From Burkholderia stagnalis (lineage in GTDB: Bacteria > Pseudomonadota > Gammaproteobacteria > Burkholderiales > Burkholderiaceae), in NCBI RefSeq assembly GCF_902830275.1, contig NZ_CADESW010000005.1:186001-250000 (forward strand): a DNA stretch of 64,000 nt, in the 5' to 3' direction. Below are positions 1 to 8,486 of this stretch, piece after piece. The notes under the pieces were generated by a model. It was not told the DNA's origin. It worked only from the letters and a program-made list of their open reading frames with translations, and did not search any database. Positions within the stretch are counted from its first letter, which is position 1. Each line of letters opens with the position of its first letter. The translations under genes and the position numbers were made by a program.

Positions 1-1117
1 CGACGGGGCCGCCGCTGTTGCCGGCCGCGACGACGACGTTCGTGCCGCGCGCCGTGATCGCGTTGATCGCGTTCTGGTAGGTCGTGCTGCAGGTGCGGCC
101 GTAGCCGCCGAGGCTCAGGTTCAGCACCTTCGCCGGGTTCGGGTTCGCCGGCGCGCCCGGCACCGCGAGCCCCGCGGCCCAGCGCATGCCGTCGGCGATG
201 TCGCTCAGCGTTCCGCCGCACTTGCCGAGCACGCGCACCGGCAGCACCTTGCCGGCCCACGAGATGCCCGCGACGCCGTTGCCGTTGTTCGACACCGCGC
301 CGATCGTGCCGGCGACGTGCGTGCCGTGCCACGAGCTGTTGCTCGCGCCGCAGTCGTAGAACGGGCCGTTCGGATCGGCGTCTTCCTGCGCGGTCACCCA
401 GTCGCCCGGATCCAGTGCGCTGTTGTCGCGGCCGCCGCCGTCGTTCGCGCCGGCCGGATCCGACACGAAGTCGTAGCCGGGCAGCAGGTTGGCCGCGAGG
501 TCCGCGTGCGGACGATAGCCCGTATCGATCACGCCGACGACGACGCTCGCCGAGCCCGTCGTGCGATCCCATGCCTTCGGCAGGTTCGCGCCGCCGGCCG
601 GATTGAAGTAACCCCACTGCTCGGAGTAGCGCGTGTCGTTCGGCACGAGGAACGCGCGCATCCGCGCGTCCGGCTCCGCATACTCGATCGCGCCGTCCGC
701 CGCGAAATCGCGCGCGAGCGCTTCGGCTTCGGCCACCGACACATGGCGCTGCAGCGACAGCACGGTCGCGCCGCCCGACATGTCGCGCTTCACGCGCAGG
801 CCGGCGGCGGGGTCGCCCGCGTTGCCGGGCGCGGTGGCGGCGGACGCGCCGAACGCGCGCGCGCCGGCGCGGGCCTTGCGCGCGGCGAGCACGCGATCGA
901 TCACCGCCTGCACGTCCGTGGGCTCGGCGCGCGCGATCGACGCGCCGGGCGAGGCCTTCGCGGCGCGCAACTTGATGATGAGCTGGTTGACCGCATCGGC
1001 CGGCCCGGGGCCGGACGGCGCGGCGGCCGCTTGCGCCCAGGCGGCCGACGCGAGCCCGGCCAGCGCCGCGCCGACGACGGTCGATTTAAGCGAAGCAGTG
1101 CGAATCAATCTGGACAT
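1..1117 (-). CDS. Subtilisin-like S8 serine protease, secreted (C-terminus outside window)
   Basis: Extracellular serine endopeptidase of the subtilase (S8) family, read leftward and cut by the window edge. The first 29 or so residues form a signal peptide ending near AWAQA. A propeptide-like stretch follows to about residue 165. The catalytic Asp sits in VIDTG (Asp198) and the catalytic His in WHGTHVAGT (His264); the chain then runs through the oxyanion-region AAGNSGGP. The GTSMA box with the catalytic Ser would lie beyond base 1. I chose the ATG at 1117 because a G-rich ribosome site (GGGGGG) lies 9 bases upstream; an in-frame ATG at 1123 is too close to it. It is monocistronic here and has no visible link to the type III genes. 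The family call is sure; the substrate is unknown. Confidence 0.93.
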   Translation of the reverse strand, partial: MSRLIRTASLKSTVVGAALAGLASAAWAQAAAAPSGPGPADAVNQLIIKLRAAKASPGASIARAEPTDVQAVIDRVLAARKARAGARAFGASAATAPGNAGDPAAGLRVKRDMSGGATVLSLQRHVSVAEAEALARDFAADGAIEYAEPDARMRAFLVPNDTRYSEQWGYFNPAGGANLPKAWDRTTGSASVVVGVIDTGYRPHADLAANLLPGYDFVSDPAGANDGGGRDNSALDPGDWVTAQEDADPNGPFYDCGASNSSWHGTHVAGTIGAVSNNGNGVAGISWAGKVLPVRVLGKCGGTLSDIADGMRWAAGLAVPGAPANPNPAKVLNLSLGGYGRTCSTTYQNAINAITARGTNVVVAAGNSGGPV

Positions 1118-1610
1118 GCCCATACACCCCCCAGGATGGCATTGAACGGCACGAGTCGACGATGTTGTAGGTGTAGCTGGATCTTTGCTGCGATGCCGGC
1201 GAGAAAGAACACGCCGCGCCGATGCGAACGACCAGGAATCGATCGGGCGGCGTGTTGCCGGCAAAACGGTTGCGGCCGATCGATTCATCCGGCCGCGCGG
1301 GGCCGGACGATGCGTCGTCCGCCGGAGTTGTGTGACGGGAACTGACTGTTGCGAAACGGTGCCCGTGTTCGTTACGCGATGCGTGCGCCGCAGAGGCCCG
1401 TTTTTCTTTCCGGAAGCTTGCACAAAACTTATCCGACTGAAATCGTCATGTCAAACATTTTTAGCTTGAATCAAAAAAAGTTTGATTGTGTTGGAAGCTG
1501 GATCGATGACGAGGCGGTTGTATGGGGAATTGATGACTGCGCTGCAAGAGTCGGCGTCATTGTTTGGTGATTCGATGCGTCGATGCAGGTCAGCCGACGC
1601 ATCGACGTCA
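1118..1610. other. Intergenic region, no gene seen, AT-rich half with inverted repeats
   Basis: These 493 bases between two leftward genes hold no convincing coding sequence. The left part should carry the protease promoter. From about 1390 to 1560 the DNA is clearly more AT-rich than its surroundings. It contains a perfect inverted repeat AATCAAA-aaaag-TTTGATT at 1469-1487, which could be an operator. No TTCG-N16-TTCG box was found on either strand. Confidence 0.5.
1573..1604 (-). terminator. Hairpin directly downstream of the 1611-2402 gene
   Basis: A perfect 10-bp inverted repeat (CGATGCGTCG and CGACGCATCG) with a 12-base loop starts 6 bases past the stop of the leftward gene. No T-run follows, so a factor-independent terminator is only possible; it could also be a 3' stabilising stem. 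Confidence 0.35.
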
Positions 1611-2402
1611 TCAATGCGTGCCCGCCTTCTTCATCAGCGCGTCCCGCGCATGCGCCGACAGCGTGGGGCTGATCGCGATCTGCTTGATGAGCGGCGCGTA
1701 GGCGACCGCCGCGAGCTTGTTCAACTGCGCGAGCAGGACGGTTTCGGGAATCGCCCCGAGATCGGTGGTCAGCCTGACGTTGTCGCTGGCCGTCAGGCAC
1801 GCGAAGTTGCCGTTGGTCGTGTAGATCCACAGGTACGGCGGGATGTGATCCGGCGCCAGCACGGATTTTTCGGTGATCAGATTCTGGCGCGTGATGGCCG
1901 GATTGTTGGCAGTGAGATCGGCCCATTGTGCGGTGTCCTGATCGTCGACGGTCGGCACGTCGCGCAGCGACGCGATCAGCAGCGTCGCGTCCTCGGTCGC
2001 ATACACCGACGAGCGCCACATCTCGCGCGCCAGGTACAGCCCTGCGCCGACGAGATTGTCGGCCGCCTTCGGGATGCCGGCCGCATGCTGTGCGAGCCGC
2101 CCGTGCGTGCACGCATCGATCCACTGCACGTTGTACGCGGCGGGCCCCCACGAATACCAGAGGCCCGTCGTGCGCTTGTCGCCGGAGACCGAACGGAATT
2201 TTTGCGCGGCGCTCGTGTACGACTCGATCCCGGCGATGTCGCCGGCGCTCACGCGCACCGCCGGGCTCGGCGGCGTGCCCGTCGGGGCGATGCGGTAATG
2301 CAGCGTCGTGCCGCCGGGCGTCGTTTCGGTATCGACGCCTTCGATGACGCCGCTGCGGCCATCTTTCAGGCGCACGTGTTGTCCTGCTTCGTAGATCGGC
2401 AT
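1611..2402 (-). CDS. Hypothetical protein, N-terminal SH3-like strand-rich part and possible ADP-ribosyltransferase-like core
   Basis: A 263-residue protein not recognised with certainty. The ATG at 2402 is preceded by GGAG 8 bases upstream; a longer frame to 2489 lacks such a site. Residues 1-60 read like a small beta barrel of the KOW/SH3 type. Around residues 85-150 the pattern HGRLAQHAAGIP, then GAGLYLA, then a Ser/Tyr stretch and a LLIASL strand resembles the order of strands in PARP-like ADP-ribosyltransferases (His, then GxxLYxA, then a hydrophobic strand). I could not place the third catalytic residue. There is no signal peptide and no hrpII box upstream. The transferase idea is inference from short motifs; otherwise it is an orphan. 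Confidence 0.6.
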   Translation of the reverse strand: MPIYEAGQHVRLKDGRSGVIEGVDTETTPGGTTLHYRIAPTGTPPSPAVRVSAGDIAGIESYTSAAQKFRSVSGDKRTTGLWYSWGPAAYNVQWIDACTHGRLAQHAAGIPKAADNLVGAGLYLAREMWRSSVYATEDATLLIASLRDVPTVDDQDTAQWADLTANNPAITRQNLITEKSVLAPDHIPPYLWIYTTNGNFACLTASDNVRLTTDLGAIPETVLLAQLNKLAAVAYAPLIKQIAISPTLSAHARDALMKKAGTH

Positions 2403-2618
2403 GGTTGGCTCTCCAGTGCTTGCGTGGACGGGTGAAGGCCCGCGAGCGGGCATGCGTGAACGATAGGCGTGCGCGCGGCGACGGCCCATGGGCCGAACGT
2501 GCCGCGCGAGGTCACGGGACGAAGGGCCGGGGCGTTTGCGAGCGGATGCCGATAGACTCTCTGTTACGTACGCTCATTCGCGCATGACGCCGGTCATGCG
2601 CCCACCGGACTTCCCGCG

Positions 2619-3839
2619 ATGCGAAGACACGCGCAGCACGACACGCCGACCGTCCTGTTCGGCGCGTTCGATCGGCACAATTTCGGCGACCTGCTGTTCC
2701 CGCACGTCGCCGAGCGCATGCTCGACGGCGGCGACCTGCGTTTCGCCGGCCTGGCCACGCGCGACCTGCGCCGCTACGGCGGCCATCGCGTCGACGCGTT
2801 CGCCCGGATCGCGGCGGATTCGCGCGGGCACGCGCTGAACGTCGTGCATGTCGGCGGCGAACTGCTGACCTGCAATGCATGGGAAGCGGCCGTCATGCTG
2901 TCGCGCCCGGGCGAGACCCGGGACGACCTCGCGCATGCCGACACGTGGGCGCAAAACGGGCCCGCGTGGGCGCATGCGCGGTTCGGCACGGCGTCGCTGG
3001 CGCCGTACGTGCTGTCGCGGCATGCGTATCCGGACGCGCCGATGCGCCGCGTCGCGTTCAATGCGGTCGGCGGCGTCGCGCTCGACGCAGTCGATGCGGC
3101 GCTGCGCGACGAGGTGCTCGCCGCGCTCGCGGCGGCGGACGACGTCAGCGTGCGCGACGCGCACACGCATGCGCTGCTGAGCGCGGCGGGCATTCGCGCG
3201 CGGCTCGTGCCCGATCCGGCAGCCATGACCTGCGCGCTGTTCGGCGCGCGGATTCGCCGCCACGCCGGCGAGCGCGCGATGCGGGAGGTGTTGCGCGCGT
3301 TTCCCGGCGGCTATGCGGCCGTGCAGTTCAGTGCCGATTTCGGCGACGATGCCACGCTGGACCTGCTCGCGCATGCGCTGACGCGCGCGGCGGAGTCGCA
3401 TCGGCTCGGCATCGTGCTGTTCCGCGCGGGCGCGGCGCCATGGCATGACGATCTCGCGTGCTACGAGCGCATCGCCGGCCGGATGCGGGGCGCGTCGGTC
3501 AGGCTCTTTTCGTCGCTGGATCTGTGGGATATTGGCGCGCTGATTGCCGGCAGCCGCGTGTATTGCGGCAGCAGCCTGCATGGCCGGATCGTCGCGATGT
3601 CGTTCGCGCGGCCGCGCGTCAACGTCCGTCATCCGGGCGACGGCGCGCGGATGACGAAGGCGGGTGCGTATGTGGCGGCGTGGGAGGCGGCGGGGGTGCC
3701 GGGCGTCGTCGGCGTGGATGATGTCGGCGATGCGATCGGCGACGCACTGCATGCGGATGCGGCGACGCTCGAAGGCAAGGCGAGGGAACTGGCCGATCTT
3801 TACCGCGAAGGGTTCGCGTGGGTGCGCCGAATGTTTTGA
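2619..3839 (+). CDS. Polysaccharide pyruvyl transferase family protein
   Basis: A 406-residue cytoplasmic protein of the polysaccharide pyruvyl transferase family, which moves a pyruvyl group from phosphoenolpyruvate onto sugars of exopolysaccharides or cell-wall polymers. The N-terminal VLFGAFDRHNFGDLLFP matches the family start (a G-x-x-N-x-GD pattern). The C-terminal SSLHGRIVAMSFARP contains the conserved His (His321). The length is normal. The ATG at 2619 lacks a strong ribosome site. The next gene, a D-Ala-D-Ala dipeptidase, begins 15 bases after the stop, so the two are probably co-transcribed and may both concern envelope polymers. The acceptor sugar cannot be told. Confidence 0.85.
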   Translation: MRRHAQHDTPTVLFGAFDRHNFGDLLFPHVAERMLDGGDLRFAGLATRDLRRYGGHRVDAFARIAADSRGHALNVVHVGGELLTCNAWEAAVMLSRPGETRDDLAHADTWAQNGPAWAHARFGTASLAPYVLSRHAYPDAPMRRVAFNAVGGVALDAVDAALRDEVLAALAAADDVSVRDAHTHALLSAAGIRARLVPDPAAMTCALFGARIRRHAGERAMREVLRAFPGGYAAVQFSADFGDDATLDLLAHALTRAAESHRLGIVLFRAGAAPWHDDLACYERIAGRMRGASVRLFSSLDLWDIGALIAGSRVYCGSSLHGRIVAMSFARPRVNVRHPGDGARMTKAGAYVAAWEAAGVPGVVGVDDVGDAIGDALHADAATLEGKARELADLYREGFAWVRRMF

Positions 3840-3854
3840 CCAACGAGAGTGGAC

Positions 3855-4520
3855 ATGACCTTGCTTGGTCTTTCCGATCCCCGCGTCGCGCAGATTCCGG
3901 TCGTCGACACCGGCGAGCCGCTGGTCGCGCTCGATGGGCTGAGCACGCGGCTGCGAATGGATCATTCGACGGAACACCGCGCCAACCTCGGTTATGACCT
4001 CGATTTTCGCGCGCGCGAGACGGTCGGCGTGAAACTGGCGAAAGCGTCGATACAGCTTCCGGATGGTTTTACGTTGCTGGTGAAAGAGTCCTTACGTCCG
4101 TCGACGCTGCAGGACAAGTGGTTTCGGGAGTATCGGCACAAGATCCTGGCCCACCATCCGGGCATCGCGGAAGACGACGCGAACGTGTTGGCTTCCCGGT
4201 ACGTCGCGCCGCCTTCGGTCGCCGGGCATCCGACCGGCGGGGCGATCGACGTCACGCTGTGCGATGGCGAAGGCAGGGAACTGAATCTCGGATGCCCGTA
4301 CGACGCCGATGAGGCCTCGTCCAACGGCGCGTGCCGCTCCGCGTGCGACACGCTGGAGCCGCAAGCCGCGGCGCATCGCCGGATCCTCTTTACCGTTCTG
4401 GGCGAAGCAGGCTTCGTCAACTACCCGTTCGAATGGTGGCATTGGTCCTACGGCGACCGATATTGGGCTGTGGTTACGCGGCGCGAACATGCGATTTATG
4501 GGGCTGTAGATATGCGCTGA
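3855..4520 (+). CDS. D-alanyl-D-alanine dipeptidase (VanX/DdpX family, peptidase M15D)
   Basis: Zinc dipeptidase of the VanX/DdpX type, 221 residues, which splits D-Ala-D-Ala. The metal and catalytic set is complete: His125 and Asp132 in HPTGGAIDV, Glu193 and His196 in the E-W-W-H-W motif. The spacings (7 and 3 residues) match VanX. There is no signal peptide, as in cytoplasmic DdpX. The ATG at 3855 has GAGAG 5 bases upstream; a GTG two codons earlier is possible. It sits 15 bases behind the pyruvyl transferase gene, so it may serve peptidoglycan recycling rather than glycopeptide resistance; no vanH/vanA-like genes are nearby. Confidence 0.9.
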   Translation: MTLLGLSDPRVAQIPVVDTGEPLVALDGLSTRLRMDHSTEHRANLGYDLDFRARETVGVKLAKASIQLPDGFTLLVKESLRPSTLQDKWFREYRHKILAHHPGIAEDDANVLASRYVAPPSVAGHPTGGAIDVTLCDGEGRELNLGCPYDADEASSNGACRSACDTLEPQAAAHRRILFTVLGEAGFVNYPFEWWHWSYGDRYWAVVTRREHAIYGAVDMR

Positions 4521-4557
4521 CGCGCATCCGTGCCGGTGCTGCAAGAAGCGGCGTGAC

Positions 4558-4598
4558 GCGCGCGACCCCTTCCGAATGAACGGAAGCGGTCGGCGCGC
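4558..4598. terminator. Extended hairpin between convergent genes (bidirectional terminator candidate)
   Basis: A long imperfect stem (arms 4558-4574 and 4581-4598, loop AATGAA) with one mismatch and one bulge lies between the dipeptidase stop and the stop of the leftward candidate effector gene. No T-run is present. Confidence 0.45.
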
Positions 4599-4617
4599 CA
4601 CGTGACGCTCGAATCCC

Positions 4618-5208
4618 TCACTCGTGCTTCGGGGAAGGCAGCGTTTCGAAATCCTGGTGCAGGCTCGCCGTCGCGCGCGAGGCGTCCCACGCATTCGAAC
4701 TATGACGCGCCGCCTCGAAATCGCGCGCGGGCCCGACGGTCATCGACGCCGCGGCATTGAGCGCCGAACCGAACGCGGTGACTGCGCCGTCGCTGTATTC
4801 GCCGCGTTGCAAATGCCCGAGTGCGTCAGTGCCGAACGACTTGCTTTCGGTCATGTGCGCACCGGTGTGCGTCTGCGTGCCCTGGGAGATGCCGTGGAGG
4901 TTGCCGAGCACGCTGTCGCGCGAACCCGGCGTAATGCCGAACCCATTGCTCTGCAGCGTCGAGCTGACGTGATGCACGGCCGCCGAATAGTAGGTTGCGT
5001 TCGATTGTCCCATGTAGGCGGCGGATTGCTCCGTCACCTCCTGGCGGAGCGTATGCGGCGTCGACAGGTTCTGCAGGCCCGTCAGCGATGCGCCACCGGT
5101 CGAACGCTCGTTCGGGCGCCGGGTCGGCTGGGAATCGCCGCTCGACGGAGCAGGCGTGGTGTAGTTCTGCAGCGGCGCGGCGTGGCCGCCGTTGATTTTA
5201 TCGGGCAT
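4618..5208 (-). CDS. Candidate type III secreted protein under an hrpII box
   Basis: A 196-residue protein with no family I recognise. The first 60 residues are rich in Ser, Thr, Pro, Gln and Asn and poor in charge and hydrophobic runs, typical of type III export signals. The rest is small-residue rich (many Ala, Ser, Gly) with no signal peptide, membrane segment or clear catalytic motif. The ATG at 5208 has AAGG 8 bases upstream. A perfect TTCGC-N15-TTCGC box on the same strand lies 156 bases upstream with a CATCAT hexamer at the right distance, which puts the gene in the HrpB regulon. Secretion is inferred from regulation, N-terminal composition and location at the island edge. Confidence 0.7.
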   Translation of the reverse strand: MPDKINGGHAAPLQNYTTPAPSSGDSQPTRRPNERSTGGASLTGLQNLSTPHTLRQEVTEQSAAYMGQSNATYYSAAVHHVSSTLQSNGFGITPGSRDSVLGNLHGISQGTQTHTGAHMTESKSFGTDALGHLQRGEYSDGAVTAFGSALNAAASMTVGPARDFEAARHSSNAWDASRATASLHQDFETLPSPKHE

Positions 5209-5327
5209 GGTCGAGACCTTTGCTCAAGAGATGAAAGGGCCGCCGGGCGCCGCGGCGCTCGACGGAACGATCGACTGGCAGTGTGTTCGTCGAAACCGGA
5301 TGTCGGCGACCGTCGATCGATGGAGGC

Positions 5328-5388
5328 ATGATGCGCGTCGCGGCGAAGGGGGCGGCGTGACATGCGAAGCGCGCGACGCGAAAGCGAA
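5328..5388 (-). promoter_or_regulatory. hrpII/PIP box and -10-like hexamer for the 4618-5208 gene
   Basis: Read leftward: TTCGC at 5388-5384, 15 bases, TTCGC at 5368-5364, then 30 bases and CATCAT (5333-5328), which fits YANNNT. This is the layout known for HrpB/HrpX-activated promoters in Ralstonia and Xanthomonas. Confidence 0.82.
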
Positions 5389-5435
5389 ACGTCGAATGCA
5401 TGGGCAGGCATCGGGTGTCGCCGCGCATCGCTCAC

Positions 5436-7085
5436 TCACCGCCGCTGCAACACCGTCCGCATCGCCGTCACGTCATCAGGCGCGCGCTCACCCGATGCCG
5501 CCTGCTCCGCATACGTGCGCCCCGCATCCGTCGCGCGGGCATGCGACGTCGCCGCATCGTTCGCGAGACTGATCTCGATGCGCCGCACGATCAGGCTTTC
5601 GATCGCGACGCGCGCCTCGCCGCTGCGCATGCCGAGATCGCGCATCAGGTTGAATGCGTTCATGAGATCGGCATCCTTGTCGATCGCATCGCGCAGCGCG
5701 CGCTTCTGCTGCGACGTCGACGCATCCTTCGCGTGTATGCCCCGGTAGAACGCATGCAGCTTCGCGTGACCTTCGCCCGCGAAGCGATCGATGCTGCGGT
5801 CGACGATCGTCATCGCGTGCTTGGCCGTCAGGTCGGCCATGTCGTTCTTGTTCGTCGTCGATTTCTTCTCGTCGATCCAGCGCCCCGGAAAGACCTTGCC
5901 GAAGCGCTTGCGATCGGCCTCGATCCGCCCGTTGTCCTTCAGCACCGCATGGATCCCCTTGATCGCTTCGTCGGGCGTCTCGTCGCTGATGCCGCGCGGA
6001 TCGAGCGACATGCGATCGCGCAGCGCGTTGCGGTCGATCTCGCGCGCCTTGTCGTTGCGCATCCGCTGCTTCACGCCGCGCACGCCCTTGCCGATGTCGA
6101 GTGCGTTCATCAGCCCGAGCGCGAAGCCCGCCTGTTTCGTCGCGATCGCGGCCGCGCTGGCCGGCGCGGCCGCAAGCCCATGCGTGCCGGCGATCAGCGC
6201 CGCGCCCGACGCGATGCCGAGCGCGTTGCGGCCGAGCTCGTAGGCGGCGCGGCTCATCCGCTTGCCGGCGACTTCGTGGCGGATGTAGAGCGTCAGCAGC
6301 ACGTCCTTCGCACGCGCGCTTTCGGCCGCAAGCTGCGGATCGTCGCTCGCCGCGAGCGTCATCACCTTGTCGAGGTCGTAGTCGAGCCTGCCCTTGCGGT
6401 CGCGCGTGAGCATCAGCCGGTCGAGCCGGCGCGCATCGCTGCCGGCGGCCGCGCCGCTGAACGCCGCGACGTCGCGGTCGCGCATCGCCGACAACTGGTG
6501 GTCGTAGCGCCGGCGCTTGCGCCACGACGCGAACAGCGCATGGCCGTTCATGCCCGCGCCGACCGTCTCGTGCGCGAGGCCGGCGCCGAGCCCGCCGATC
6601 GCGAGGCCGGTTGCGTCCGCGCCGTGATGATTGGCGGCGGCGGCGTTGAACAGCGGCGCGAGCGGGCGGATGCCGTTCGCCTCGACGAGCGTGAAGCCCG
6701 GCTTGCTGCGGTCGTAGGCCTGGCCGGGCTGGCGTTCGGGATGCGGGGCGTGGAATGCGTCGGCGGGCGGCGGAGCAGCCTGCTGTGTAGTGGGCGGGGG
6801 CGGTGGAGGCGGCGGCGCGGTGGTCGGCGACGTGCTGCCGTTCGTCTGGCCGATGATGGCGCCAAAAGAAAGCGGCTCGCCGAGCGACAGCGGCGGCAGC
6901 TGCGGCGGCGCTTCGTTTCGGCCTTGATGGCCCGCTTCACGCGCGCTGCGCAACTGCCCGTGCGAGAACGCGCCGAGCGAGCGCCTCGGCCGGTCGCTTG
7001 ACGGGCTCGACGAGGAACCCGGCGCGTTCCGGTCCGGATCGGCGACGGTGGACGACTGCGTTGACTGCTGAACCGACTTCAACAT
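5436..7085 (-). CDS. Large candidate secreted protein (translocator or effector) at the end of the hrpB1-sctT operon
   Basis: A 549-residue protein I do not recognise by family. The ATG at 7085 has AGGAGG 9 bases upstream. Residues 1-60 are very rich in Ser, Thr, Gln, Asn and Pro, as in type III signals. A proline run of eight sits near residue 90. A hydrophobic, glycine-rich patch near 150-165 and a longer Ala/Gly-rich one near 290-330 could insert in membranes. The C-terminal 200 residues are charged and helical. It begins 79 bases downstream of sctT, same strand, so it is probably transcribed from the hrpB1 promoter. Position and two hydrophobic patches suggest a translocon component like HrpF/HrpK; a cytosolic effector is the alternative. 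Confidence 0.65.
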   Translation of the reverse strand: MLKSVQQSTQSSTVADPDRNAPGSSSSPSSDRPRRSLGAFSHGQLRSAREAGHQGRNEAPPQLPPLSLGEPLSFGAIIGQTNGSTSPTTAPPPPPPPPTTQQAAPPPADAFHAPHPERQPGQAYDRSKPGFTLVEANGIRPLAPLFNAAAANHHGADATGLAIGGLGAGLAHETVGAGMNGHALFASWRKRRRYDHQLSAMRDRDVAAFSGAAAGSDARRLDRLMLTRDRKGRLDYDLDKVMTLAASDDPQLAAESARAKDVLLTLYIRHEVAGKRMSRAAYELGRNALGIASGAALIAGTHGLAAAPASAAAIATKQAGFALGLMNALDIGKGVRGVKQRMRNDKAREIDRNALRDRMSLDPRGISDETPDEAIKGIHAVLKDNGRIEADRKRFGKVFPGRWIDEKKSTTNKNDMADLTAKHAMTIVDRSIDRFAGEGHAKLHAFYRGIHAKDASTSQQKRALRDAIDKDADLMNAFNLMRDLGMRSGEARVAIESLIVRRIEISLANDAATSHARATDAGRTYAEQAASGERAPDDVTAMRTVLQRR

Positions 7086-7164
7086 GACGACGTGCCTCCT
7101 GTATGGATCGATACCCCCCGGCAAACGACATGAGCGCCGATGCGCGCTTCCTGCAGATTTCCCG

Positions 7165-7971
7165 CTAGTGACCGGCGAGCTGCTTCACCTGCTGCGCGAG
7201 CCCCGCCAGCGAAATCTGCCCGCGCATCTCGCTGACGAAACTCCCCGCCAGCACCGCGACGATCAGCACCGCGATCGCGCCCTTGAGCGGCTGGCTGACG
7301 TTCATCAGGTCGAGCTTCTGCGCAGACCGCGACACGAACGCCAGGCCCAGGTCGACGAGCAGCAGCATCGCCATCATCGGCGTGGCGATCCGCGCGACCA
7401 TGTTCATCAGCATGTCGATGCGCGCCTGCGCGAACATTTCGAGCAGCGGCGCGGGCACCGGATCGAACGAGCCGAGCGGCCACCACGCATACGATTCATA
7501 CAGCGCGCCGAGCAGGAACGTCATGCCGCCCAGCAGCCAGAACGACGCGATCGTCAGTTGCCCGAACAGCGTGGCCATCAGCGACGTCTGCGCGCCCGAG
7601 CTCGGGTTCTGCATCTGCACGTTGTTGAAGCCGGCGAGATCGTCGACGTAGGTGCCGATCGCCTCGGCGGCCCAGAACACGGTGGACGCCGCGATGCCGA
7701 GCACGAGCCCGATCACGGCCTCCTTCGCGCAAGCGATCACGAGGAACGCGCCGTGAAGCTGCGGCAGCAGCGCCTGTTGCCCGCACGCGACGAACAGGCA
7801 CCAGACCGCGGCCGCGCCGCTGCGCATCGGGCCTTTCATCACGTTGTCGGCGGTCGCGGGCAGGATCGTCATGATCACGAGCAGCCGCTCGCTCGACAGC
7901 GCAAGCAGCACGATGAAGCTGATGAATTCGTCGCCCAGGTGCTGCAGCGGAAAGATGTCGTAGGTCGTCAT
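7165..7971 (-). CDS. sctT: Type III export apparatus inner-membrane protein SctT (HrcT)
   Basis: A 268-residue polytopic membrane protein of the SctT/FliR family, part of the export gate with SctR and SctS. Several hydrophobic segments are visible (for example around residues 20-35, 70-95, 125-155 and 235-250), with the family-like stretch ALYESYAWWPLG near 155. Length is normal. Its ATG at 7971 overlaps the sctO stop by four bases, so translation is coupled. It is the eighth gene in the order hrpB1-sctI-sctJ-sctK-sctL-sctN-sctO-sctT, identical to the hrpB operon of Xanthomonas and other Hrp2 systems. Confidence 0.93.
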   Translation of the reverse strand: MTTYDIFPLQHLGDEFISFIVLLALSSERLLVIMTILPATADNVMKGPMRSGAAAVWCLFVACGQQALLPQLHGAFLVIACAKEAVIGLVLGIAASTVFWAAEAIGTYVDDLAGFNNVQMQNPSSGAQTSLMATLFGQLTIASFWLLGGMTFLLGALYESYAWWPLGSFDPVPAPLLEMFAQARIDMLMNMVARIATPMMAMLLLVDLGLAFVSRSAQKLDLMNVSQPLKGAIAVLIVAVLAGSFVSEMRGQISLAGLAQQVKQLAGH

Positions 7972-8486
7972 GCGTCCGTCTCGTTGGATGCCCGCGCGGC
8001 CGCGAGCCGGCGCGCGAGCACGCCTTCCTCGATCTCCTCGTCCTGCACGTCCTCGGCGGCTGCGTCGGCCGCGCGCGCGAGCCGGCGGATCCGCTCGCGC
8101 ACGACGTCGATCTGCGCGTCGTTGCGCGCGATCTGGCGCGCGGTCGCGGCGAGCTGGTCGAGCTTCGCCTGCAAGGCCGCACGCAGCCGTGCGCACTGTG
8201 CGCTCGCAAGCGCGTGCTCGTCGAGCAGCACGTCGCGATAGCGGCGGCATGCCGCGTAATCGCCGATCGTGAACGGCGCGTGGCCGGCGGCCATCGCGTC
8301 GACGCGCGCCGCATAGCGATTCGCCGCGTCGAGCTTCGCGTGCGCGTGCGCTTCGCCCTGCGCGAGCTCGGCCGCCGCCGCGTCGCGTTCGGCGCGCTGC
8401 GCGGCCTGCGCGTCGCGCAGCTTCGCGCCGCGCTGCTCGCGCCGCGCGAGCAGCGTCTCGAACGCGCGTTGCGTGCGGTGCTTCAT
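7968..8486 (-). CDS. sctO: Type III secretion stalk protein SctO (HrpB7/FliJ-like)
   Basis: A 172-residue, highly charged, Ala/Arg/Glu-rich protein that should be almost entirely coiled coil, the form expected of the SctO/FliJ stalk that fits into the ATPase ring. There is little primary-sequence conservation in this family; the call rests on size, coiled-coil composition and position between sctN and sctT. Both ends overlap neighbours in ATGA junctions (8483-8486 and 7968-7971), pointing to tight translational coupling. Confidence 0.85.
   Translation of the reverse strand: MKHRTQRAFETLLARREQRGAKLRDAQAAQRAERDAAAAELAQGEAHAHAKLDAANRYAARVDAMAAGHAPFTIGDYAACRRYRDVLLDEHALASAQCARLRAALQAKLDQLAATARQIARNDAQIDVVRERIRRLARAADAAAEDVQDEEIEEGVLARRLAAARASNETDA

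Noticed and set aside
2494..2523. CGAA pair upstream of the 1611-2402 gene as a leftward hrpII box
   Set aside because: The two CGAA elements start 26 bases apart instead of 20, so the gene was not placed in the HrpB regulon.
5692..7085. HrpF identity for the 549-aa protein
   Set aside because: Position and two hydrophobic patches are suggestive, but I recognise no HrpF repeat or conserved C-terminal pattern, so only a candidate role is given.
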